A stretch of 64,000 nt of DNA, taken from positions 1 through 64,000 of the forward strand of contig JAGYXB010001620.1 in assembly GCA_022495005.1 (NCBI GenBank). Reading direction: 5' to 3'. Positions 56,281 to 64,000 of this stretch are shown here, in pieces. Source of the DNA: Rhyacophila brunnea (lineage: Eukaryota > Arthropoda > Insecta > Trichoptera > Rhyacophilidae). Within the stretch, counting starts at the first letter, position 1, and each line of letters begins with the position of its first letter. The position numbers and the translations under genes are program-made. The notes under the pieces are model-generated. The model was not told the DNA's origin. It saw only the letters and a program-made list of their open reading frames with translations, and did not search any database.

Positions 56281-56649
56281 GTCATAAGAATTTCGCTGGA
56301 GTGGAGGAAGAACAGACATTCGCTCGCTTGGTCGAAATGCGGCTTTATCTTTAAACGGGAGAATGAGAAGAGAGGCACACAATATTGTATGATACAATGC
56401 ATTTTTACCATTTTACCAAATATATAGTGTTGTCTAGACGTGTAGATTGAAAGATAAACTTCTTTCAAGTAAACGATGTCAGTATGACGTAAGTTTTTTA
56501 TAAATACGATAAATTTGTTTACACATAGAGATACGTAAAAATAAGGTGTGGTTATTTAAAGTTAATAACTATTAATGTACTTAACTATCAAGCTAAATCA
56601 GCACGGTTTTGGACATTGGGTTGAGTTATTTAATCAAGAATTAGTGATT

Positions 56650-56810
56650 TTTACCATGTTTTTATTAGCTCGTATTCTTGTTTGTCCCGTACAGATTTTT
56701 TCTTGTTTGTCCAAGATTTTTAACTAACTTCCCAACTAGCTAGACATTTGAAACTTTTAGAATATATCAGAACACGACGGGAATGCATTTTTAAATACTT
56801 TTAGCCATCT
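56650..56810 (+). repeat. Interspersed repeat L, copy 3, left part
   Basis: Matches 35560-35680 ('agacatttgaaacttttaga', 'acttttagccatct') up to the TTAA at 56811-56814, where the foldback element inserted. The right part resumes at 57822 ('gaattgaattcattttcag'). Confidence 0.85.
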
Positions 56811-56814
56811 TTAA

Positions 56815-57817
56815 GGGGGGACATGCTCGTTGTAGGTCAAAATTGAGTTTTTTTGTATTTTCAAACCATGATCCTGGACATTCCTTAAACGTTGTAGATA
56901 ATCTATTTATATAATTTTGAAGCCTTATTATCCTTTATATTTATTTTAAACATTTGATGACTGCATAAAGTATTTTTATTACATAAAATAGTATTCTTTT
57001 AAACCTCTCGCTCTAATGTTTTAGAATATAGTCATATTTCGGTACATGAATGTGCAGTGGTGTTAAGATTTTTTACATTTATTAATTTTTAAACGCATTT
57101 TCAAACACGCGCGTTAATATAATTTTACTCCCTACTTCAATTATAGTTTGACAATTTATGGCTACGGCCGTATGTTGTAGCTTAACCACTGGGGGATGGC
57201 AAAAGAAATGGCGTATTTCAAAAAAACACTGCCTTATTCTTAGGTCAATAATTATTATAAAGCAATCATTATTCGTAAAATATTTTTCACACTTGAATGG
57301 TCAAAAACATAGCTTATAATAAGTATATTTAGAATTATCTTCAAATGTGTTAATCTTGCCGATTTTTTGAATAATAAAATGCCTAATTCTTGTAAAATTT
57401 GGGATCACAGAGATTATCAATATAATTTTTTATCGTAAATATTTTACTAAAATTATCTCGTCATTAATTATACTAATGGTTTTATAAATGCGTTTAATAA
57501 TTAATAAATTATATTAACGCGCGTGTTTGATAATGCGTTTAAAAATTAATAAATGTAAAAAATCTTAACACCACACTGCACATTCATGTACCGAAATATG
57601 ACTATATTCTAAAACATTAGAGCGAGAGGTTTAAAAGAATACTATTTTATGTAATACAAATACTTTATGCAGTCATCAAATATTTAAAATAAATATAAAG
57701 GATAATAAGGCTTCAAAATTATATAAATAGATTATCTACAACGTTTAAGGAATGTCCAGGATCATGGTTTGAAAATACAAAAAAAAACAATTTTGACCTA
57801 CGACGAGCATGTTCCCC
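56815..57817. mobile_element. 1-kb foldback element with TTAA target duplication
   Basis: Begins GGGGGGACATGCTCGTTG and ends CGACGAGCATGTTCCCCC, with TTAA at 56811-56814 and 57818-57821. The arms are more than 200 bases each ('aaccatgatcctggaca', 'cctctcgctctaatgtttta', 'ttcggtacatgaatgtgcag' and their inverses). A TTAA duplication is the signature of piggyBac-type transposition, although no transposase is present and the terminal bases are not the classic CCC. Copies with one arm are at 25376-25597 and 30310-30625. Confidence 0.9.
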
Positions 57818-57821
57818 CTTA

Positions 57822-57890
57822 ATGAGAATTGAATTCATTTTCAGTTAATTCTGTTTTGTTTGTTTCGGAAAAAAAAATCGTTAAAAGTAA
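57822..57890 (+). repeat. Interspersed repeat L, copy 3, right part
   Basis: Continuation of copy 3 after the TTAA foldback element: 'gaattgaattcattttcag' and 'ttaattctgttttg' match 35684-35713. Confidence 0.8.
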
Positions 57891-57894
57891 TATT

Positions 57895-58480
57895 TGTCCA
57901 GTCAATCTGTACTTTTTGGTTGCAAAAAGTGGGGTAGAAGATTTTTTTCCTACTTGTATAGGTGATAATGAGTAAGAAAAAAAACGAGTTTGCCAATTCG
58001 GATGACTTCGGCACAACTTTTGGCGGGCAAAAAACCGCAAAATTTTGGGATTTTTTTTTGGTTTTTCGCTTATATCTCAAAAACGGTCGGTCGTAGGGAA
58101 AATATTGTTATATACAATTTTAAAGCTTATTAAATTTCCTAAAATTTTTATATCATACGTTTTTTTCTATCTCTGACCGTACACTAATATTGCACACTGA
58201 GATTATAAATTATATAGACTAGCTGAGCCAGCTGGCGGTCGCCAGTCTGTCTCGCTAGGTCTTGCAGACGGCGTGGCGGTGTTGGATTTTGATATAATTG
58301 TGAAATATGCATAGATGGCGCCATAGTTTTCTTTTCGGGATGGGTTTTTTATTCACGTCAGACAGTTTGACATTTCGCTGATTTGTCATTATTTTTACGA
58401 TTTGCAAATCGTCAATGCCAATATAAATTTGGACTCATATGCGTAGTCTATTCAGAAGTCTGGCCTTCACAATATCGTCT
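57895..58480. other. Intergenic DNA, nothing recognised
   Basis: No supported feature. Confidence 0.4.
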
Positions 58481-58484
58481 AACA

Positions 58485-58870
58485 CTGCCTTTATCCAGCA
58501 GTGGATTGGTTCAGGTCAATGTTGATAAGGATGATATAATATAATATCACAAATTCGTTTAACCGCTAGAAGTAGAATCAGGTTGCGGAATCCTTCATCC
58601 AGCAGTGGATTGATCCTAGTTGATGATGATAACGATATGAATATGTAGATAAATATAATATCACCGATTTTGATAAATACAGCAATTCAAATGACAGAAA
58701 GGAGTAGATTCAGGGTAGGGAGGCCTTTATCCAGCAGTGGATCGGTTCAGGTCGATGTTGATAAGGATGATAGAAATAGGAATAATATCACAAATTCGTA
58801 GTTGAATCAGGTTGCGGCATTCTTCATCCAGCAGTGGATTGATCCTGGTTGATAATGATTTAAATAATAT
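58485..58870. repeat. Four tandem copies of a 'ccagcagtggattg' unit
   Basis: 'ttcatccagcagtggattg' or 'tttatccagcagtggatcgg' occurs at about 58490, 58596, 58725 and 58823, each followed by 'gatgataa'-like sequence and 'aatatcac'. The period alternates between about 105 and 130 bases. The motif resembles the 3' end of a common insect LINE, amplified in place. Confidence 0.8.
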
Positions 58871-59066
58871 GTATATTATAACACCAATTATTGTTGAATA
58901 CCTTTTAAATATTTTTGGGTGATATTATGAGCTAATTGAATGTATATAAGTTTCATTGGTTTAAAAAAATTATCATTTAACAGCCATAAAAAAATTATAA
59001 CGTTATCAAAGGAGTCCAATCTCTTTGAACGTTATCAAATTTTGAAATATTATTCTATGGTTGATC

Positions 59067-59447
59067 CAGTGTTGCCATGTCTACTGAAATTTTAGTAGAT
59101 CAACTGATATCAAAGAAATCTACTGATATTTGTGTTTCTCCATAATTGTAAATTAACTGATGATTCTTTTAATAATAAACCTGAAATGATTTACGCATGA
59201 CCTTTTTTAATGTTATACACTTCTAAATTTACATAAAAAGCATTGTAACTCTACCCAAAAGCGCCATTTTACCCATTAATATCATCATTGTTTACAATAA
59301 ATTAATATTATTAGTTATTGTTATTCTTATTAGTTTTAAATCATATCTAATATACTACATTTTTCAAAATCTACTGATATTTTATGAAATCTAGTGAATT
59401 TTTTGTCAAAAACTACTGAAATTTTAAATTTTGACTTGGCACCACTG
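59067..59447. mobile_element. 381-bp hAT-type MITE with 8-bp TSD
   Basis: Begins CAGTGTTGCCATGTCTACTG and ends TGGCACCACTG, flanked by a perfect GGTTGATC duplication at 59059-59066 and 59448-59455. Interior 'aaatctactgatatt' motifs are repeated. Termini match 1257-1470. Confidence 0.92.
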
Positions 59448-59455
59448 GGTTGATC

Positions 59456-60343
59456 GCATAGATAATGCTGTGAAAATGCGAAAATATGCGCGCGGATAAA
59501 ATGAACTGTTTTTAATGGGAATTCGTATAAATGTTATTGTTTATTTGAATAATTATAGTTATCTATAGGTACTTGCTATAAGTGTGAGTTATTATATAGT
59601 GCTGTGCATTTTTAAATCATTATGAGACGTAAATAATATAACCTGTCGTTTTTTACATAAACAACTACCTAAGAAGACGGATGGTAGTTTTTAAAAGATT
59701 TTTTTTGTGAAATTGTGCTCGCTTCGAATTATAGCCACTCGAATGCATCCGATAAGTAAATATGTGGTGAGTAAATTGAAATAATGTAGTTTAGTATACA
59801 TAGCGTGATAAATACGTAGTGTCAAAAGACTATCTTTCCGTCAGAGGTGTACAAACTTAACTTAAAACAAAGAACTTAATTCATAAAAATTTAAATAAAT
59901 CAGTTCTAATATGTTTATCGGTTAATCTTATTATGATTAGTTTGTGAAAATTGATTGTATATATCGGTTAAAACGCATTTTAAATTTAAAGCGGCCATCT
60001 TTGGTGAGTTGGTTTGAGTGTTGCAAACATTGTGAAAAAATAAATTCCCGACATAATCAGTTGTCAATAAAGTCGCGTGTCGCTGGAAAATGTATCGGGA
60101 AATGAACAAAAAGCACCGAATGCGAATGGAATTTAATCATGCGGCTGTCAACTATGGAAAACCCATTTTAAACGATCCGAGAACCGATTTTTTTTTTGAA
60201 CCCATCGGACATGACGAATAAGGCACACAATCGCTCGCCAAAACCCGGGAAAGCTGTAGGATAATAATATATTAGGAGAAGATCATTATACTTACTACAT
60301 CACTCGCTTCACGGTATTACGATTTGCTATGATTGAAGTACCT
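59456..60343. other. Intergenic DNA, nothing recognised
   Basis: AT-rich; no supported feature. Confidence 0.4.
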
Positions 60344-60651
60344 ACCTACGACAGTGGAACACCCAGGATTTATTATTGGGGGGGGGGGCAAGGAGGAGAA
60401 TGTAAATTAGTCCCATAGGCTCTTTTTCTTCTTCATATAAATATTTTTACATATTTTCAAAATACACGGCGATATATTTGTACAGTTTCTCCTAGTTTTT
60501 ATTAAATTGGAGGCATAGTGGCAGTAATCGTTGAGCGTGTCATCAGCGACTGGCGGATTGGAAGTGAACAGCGACCATGCTGGACATGTGTACCTAGTAT
60601 GCTAAAACATTACTTAAATAATATCGGCTGTGCTACCCACTTGGTCTAGAG

Positions 60652-61333
60652 CAGTGTTTCCCAAAGTGTGGTACGCGTACCCCCTGGGGTACGGGAAAAG
60701 TTTGGTGGGGTTACGCGCTGCACCGGGTTATGGCTACGCCTGGTGCAACAAGCATTAATACAACATCCATGCTAGAAGGTTTATCTCAGGCGGAAGTAGA
60801 GCAATTATTGGAATTATTAGCTTCAGACGGATTCTTGCAAAATAACTATAAGGAGTGTACTTAAACATCATTTAGATTGCAAATGCAACATGTGTATCCA
60901 GTTTTAGCAGAGAAATTCTTGAAATACATCTTGCCTTTTCCAACTTCATATGTATGTGAAGTTGCTTTTTCAGCATTTCTAGAAGATGTAGAAGAAGTCA
61001 AAAAAGGAACAGCCTTTTGGGTGTGGAACCGCATCTCAGATTAAAATTAATAACCAGGGAACCAAAGTATGATGATCTGTCGTTTCAACATAAATAATTT
61101 CATCCTTCTCATGGTTTATAATTAATGTAATATTTTATAATATAACTTTTATTTATATTTTATTATGAATGAATTTTATTTTTCGTTTATTATTATTTTG
61201 TTTATGTACTATAAAAGGAATATATTTTGATTGTTATTAAAGTACTTATATGCATTTTTCTTTGACGAGGAGTACTCAGTGTTACGAAAATTATAGAAGG
61301 GGTACACAGATGTCGAAAGTTTGGGGAAGACTG
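60652..61333 (+). mobile_element. hAT element with 8-bp TSD and transposase remnant, nested
   Basis: Begins CAGTGTTTCCCAAAGTGTGG and ends TTTGGGGAAGACTG, flanked by a perfect GTCTAGAG duplication at 60644-60651 and 61334-61341. At about 60890-61040 the plus strand encodes a hAT transposase C-terminal piece. It lies inside the element 60352-62190 and is therefore younger. Confidence 0.93.
60770..61100 (+). pseudogene. hAT transposase C-terminal remnant (ZBED5-like)
   Basis: The broken frame includes 'LEGLSQAEVEQLLELLASDG', a stop, then 'YPVLAEKFLKYILPFPTSYV' followed by CEVAFSAF. This matches the hATC region of ZBED5/FAM200-like transposases (LLPF.TTYLCE.GFSA). The part after CEVAFSAF is degenerate, and the catalytic domain is absent. 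Confidence 0.75.
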
Positions 61334-61638
61334 GTCTAGAGAGCTACAATATTTATTCCGAATTCCACCGAAAAAAAGGTTCTTTTGATTTACACCACCA
61401 CCGTAGTGGGTGTAGTCGTTCTTTTCGCCGAATGTTTATCGCAGATTTTTGGTTTTTTAATATTGAGGTTCCAACATATTAATTGAAAATGGACAAAAAA
61501 AGTATTATTGCATTTAAATTATACACATCCTACTCAATACAACATAGCCTAATATCTCGTTTATCGGTCTTTTGCCTATTGCACTCGGCGTACCTACACC
61601 ATGGCCCCCACATCTTGAAACGGGCCCTCAGGCTAGGG

Positions 61639-61806
61639 CAGTGGTCGGCAAACTGCGGCTCTTTGGCCCCTTGAGTGCGGCTCTGCCACAGATGACATGG
61701 CTACAAAGAAGAAGCAAAGAACATGGAAGAGTATAACCGTAAAAATGTAATGTTGAATAGACCGAGACTTCGCGTTTATTCAAAACTTAAATGGCTTACC
61801 GACCTG
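61639..61806. mobile_element. Small hAT-like MITE
   Basis: Begins CAGTGGTCGGCAAACTGCGG, and a degenerate inverse 'cttaccgacctg' ends at 61806. It interrupts the GC-rich repeat of the host element between 'ctcaggctaggg' and its continuation. The right end and TSD are unclear. Confidence 0.5.
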
Positions 61807-62199
61807 TATTTATGTGTCGGGAAAAATTGGCGCATTCAAATTTAGAGAGAGGCCCCCCACAGCCCGGGCCCCCAGGCTAGAGCCCTGTCAACCCTCCCCA
61901 GCCATGACCTATACCACTCCGGAATTCGGGTGGACACCGAGAATTTCATTGGGGAATGGGTTTCTAAAAAAACCTGACATTAGTGTTTCGAAATTTTTGT
62001 ATTAGAAATTTAAATCTAAGAAATTTTACTAAAAAGGGTGCTGGAGAATTACAAATCATTTTTTGCCGTGTTGTTTGTCTAAGCCCAAGGTATAGTTTAT
62101 TGGCTTTCGATTTCAATGTGTAAAATCATTCTGATGATTTTCATATTTGGGGGGGGCAAGGCCCCCTGCCCCCCCCTGGGTGCGCCACTGACCTACGAA

Positions 62200-62635
62200 C
62201 ATTTTACGGAACTTTAAACATCGACAATATAGACAACTTTTAAAAGTTGTTATTATAGTTCGGTTGGCAAGACTGAGCCCACTGACAGATGACAAAATTA
62301 TATTAGTCTATGACAGCATAGACTAATATACTGATGACAGAAAGTGATAAAAAGACCCGAAAATTTAAATACGTGGTACCTATAAAAAGTTCTTAATACT
62401 TGTAATTATTATGTTCTTTTTACGTTTAATTCTATAGTGTATGTACCTATGTTGCGTTGTTATAAATTCTATAAGTTATGCAATTTTTGTTCAATAAATG
62501 AATAAATTAAATTAAAAATTTAATTTAATTTAATTAAAATTAAAATAACTGATATCAAATTTGTGAATTCGAAGTGATTGAGTGGTTATGCAAAGGTAAA
62601 CAAATGAAATAAAAGAATACTATTTCTTGAAAACA
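62200..62635. other. Upstream region of the lectin-like gene
   Basis: Contains a short relative of the CAGTGTTGCCA MITE right end (62236-62270) and simple 'aattaaattt' repeats at 62500-62545. No confident core promoter motif. Confidence 0.4.
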
Positions 62636-62640
62636 TTTCC

Positions 62641-63444
62641 ATGATGCGTTTAAAAATAGCATTGGATCAAATTATAATACTAGTGTTGTGCAGTTTATAT
62701 AATTTGTGTAAAAGTGAAGAGAGTGTATTAATGATATGTCCTAAAACTTTTACATTTCTACATAATGATAACAATTCCATCAGAATATGTGTTAAAGATC
62801 AGGGTGAAACGACATATTTTGATCACGTCAATGATTGTCCTTGGAACTTTATGCCTTTGGCGTTTGATAATTTATATAAGTTCTTTATAGATGACATGCG
62901 TGTATACAATTTAAATAGAGCATATTGGACTAATCGCATGAGAGAGTATGAAGAAGGACCGTTTATGTTGAAGAACTCATTCGTTTCCGATGATTTCGGT
63001 CTTAATGTTTTAATGGAGAATGACCCTATGAATGAGTCTAAAATGTGTGCTGTCTTTAATGTATCATCACGCACTTACCACGCCGTGGATTGTAAAGAAA
63101 GGTACTATAGTGTATGTAGTATTTCCTTATCAATGGGCTTCGTCGCTACTGATTCGTATAATATGTGCCCTTCTCAATCGTTACAATTCGGACCTCCATT
63201 CGCAACATGTCTTAAACATATTAAATTCAAACACGAAACGGATCATGCAGGATATACTTCATCAGAAGCTGCCGATATCTGCCGGAATGATTCCGGATAT
63301 CTTCTACAGCGAGGATATATTTACACGAACTATTTTGACTCTGAAGATGATGGAGTATCATTAATTGCTGAGTATCCAGTCGGCATCATAGGTGGCAAAG
63401 ATGGTGGTCATTGGCAGTTGATTCCATATAGTAATTATAGCAAG
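62641..63444 (+). CDS. Secreted C-type-lectin-like protein, first exon (partial)
   Basis: An open frame of 268 codons starts MMRLKIALDQIIILVLCSLY, a signal peptide likely cleaved before EESVLM. The ectodomain has many cysteines. One domain (residues ~30-160) has the order C..W...C...C...C that C-type-lectin folds use, ending MCAVFNVSSRTYHAVDCKER and YYSVC. A second begins with CPSQSLQFGPPFATC and 'YTSSEAADICRNDSGYLLQ', like the start of another lectin-type domain. Sequons are visible at NES, NVS, NDS and NYS. The exon most likely ends at the donor AAG|gttagt at 63444; otherwise the frame stops at 63453. I cannot name the protein, and the lectin call is inference from cysteine spacing. Confidence 0.75.
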
Positions 63445-63519
63445 GTTAGTTGAATTCTAGTAATTATTTAGAATTTTATTATGCTACAGCCTTCGTTCAG
63501 AAATTTAGATCTTCTAGGT

Positions 63520-64000
63520 CAGTGTTCTTCAACCTTTTAACACCCATGGCCCCGTGAACATAGTAGAAATATGTCGCGGACCGGTATTAGCCAGAAATAA
63601 TAACCATTATAGATAGAATTTTATTTATTAAATCTTATGTTTTAAAATTACAACTTTTGATTAGTGCCTCATCCGCTGCTCCTTTGTGTAAGCAAATTTG
63701 ATATACGTGGTTGCAGCATTGTTTCTGAGAGACGAAATTCGATTTCTCGGTTTGGTTTTTATTACTGACATAGATGAAAAAGTCTTATCACATAAATAGG
63801 AAGTCGAAAAAATTACCAATAATCTTTATCAAGGGATATCCAAAATTGAGACAATGATTGCATTTTATGTCTGGACACCAGAGTTACATCAGAAGATAGC
63901 TCGATCAGCTTTTATTTTTCATGAGAATCAAGTGCGCATGATTTAATATCTTCCAAAAAAGGATTATTAATCCAGAGGTTACATAGATCTTAATTTTCAC
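63520..64000 (-). mobile_element. hAT element, one end plus transposase remnant (continues off the window)
   Basis: Begins CAGTGTTCTTCAACCTTTT, a typical hAT terminus, and continues with 'cgcggaccggta'. At 63661-63806 the minus strand encodes a hAT transposase C-terminus. The other end is outside the window, so no TSD can be read. It lies downstream of the first exon of the lectin-like gene, probably in its first intron. Confidence 0.82.
63661..63806 (-). pseudogene. hAT transposase C-terminal piece
   Basis: The minus strand reads 'DFLFMCDKTFSSMSVIKTKP' then 'RNRISSLRNNAATTYIKF' and ends with TAA at 63663-63661. It matches the hATC motif CExxFSxMxxIKxKxRxRL. Open over the visible part; the upstream part continues toward the right edge and was not traced. 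Confidence 0.75.

Larger units (their letters stand above)
55013..56348. mobile_element. Outer TIR element carrying two younger insertions
   Basis: The left arm ATAAAGCCGCATTTAGACC continues 'aagcgagcgaatgt' and 'ctactccagcgaaattc'; the right arm is the inverse ending GCGGCTTTAT. A hAT element (55087-56133) and a 113-bp palindrome (56168-56280) lie between the arms. Without them it would be a short MITE of about 200 bases. Confidence 0.85.
60352..62190. mobile_element. hAT-type element (same family as 48910-49711) with nested insertions and 8-bp TSD
   Basis: Begins CAGTGGAACACCCAGGATTT and ends CCTGGGTGCGCCACTG, flanked by a perfect ACCTACGA duplication at 60344-60351 and 62191-62198. The left 90 bases match the inverted right end of 48910-49711 ('gaggagaatgtaaattagtc'). 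It contains another hAT element at 60652-61333 and probably a hAT MITE at 61639-61806. Confidence 0.9.

Overview
The window is a piece of a AT-rich, intron-containing animal genome, almost certainly an insect. The evidence is an SPT6 gene closest to the fly form, R1-, Jockey- and RTE-type retroelements, a tRNA-derived SINE and a very high density of DNA transposons. A lepidopteran source is my guess from base composition and repeat style (many short 'taggtacctac'-like runs), but the sequence alone does not prove it. There is nothing prokaryotic: no operons, no CRISPR array and no functional tRNA or rRNA gene.

Three host genes can be reconstructed. (1) SPT6, the transcription elongation factor and histone chaperone, runs on the minus strand from its start codon at 15109 to 1825. 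Eleven exons with consistent phase and GT/AG borders encode the first ~487 residues; the rest lies beyond the left edge. (2) A complete pancreatic-lipase-family gene runs on the plus strand from 35158 to 50494. Seven exons encode 340 residues, with a signal peptide and an intact Ser178-Asp203-His281 triad. (3) The 5' part of a secreted cysteine-rich, C-type-lectin-like gene starts at 62641 and leaves the window on the right. The three share no evident pathway; they are neighbours embedded in transposon sequence.

Layout: 1-1824, 3' end of a Jockey-type element and a small hAT MITE; 1825-15109, SPT6 with introns holding a SINE, several MITEs, an RT remnant and a deleted PIF/Harbinger element; 15110-17590, foldback elements and AT-rich DNA; 17590-20475, a dead R1-clade retrotransposon; 21436-23895, a dead RTE-like retrotransposon; 24000-35150, MITEs, a possible Myb/SANT-like remnant, a degenerate Gag ORF and hAT elements; 35158-50494, the lipase gene with a 3-kb tandem array in intron 3; 50495-62640, a dense set of nested hAT and TTAA elements; 62641-64000, the lectin-like gene, entered by another hAT element.

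The most informative signal is the transposon stratigraphy. At least eight hAT-type elements have 8-bp target-site duplications (TSDs) that can be read directly, and several sit inside other elements. Two insertions have their empty target site preserved in another copy of the host repeat within this same window. No clearly new biological system was found. The items most worth checking are the nested hAT just after the lipase stop codon, the higher-order tandem array in lipase intron 3, the tandem NAGNAG acceptor in SPT6 and the multi-level nests at 55-56 kb and 60-62 kb.
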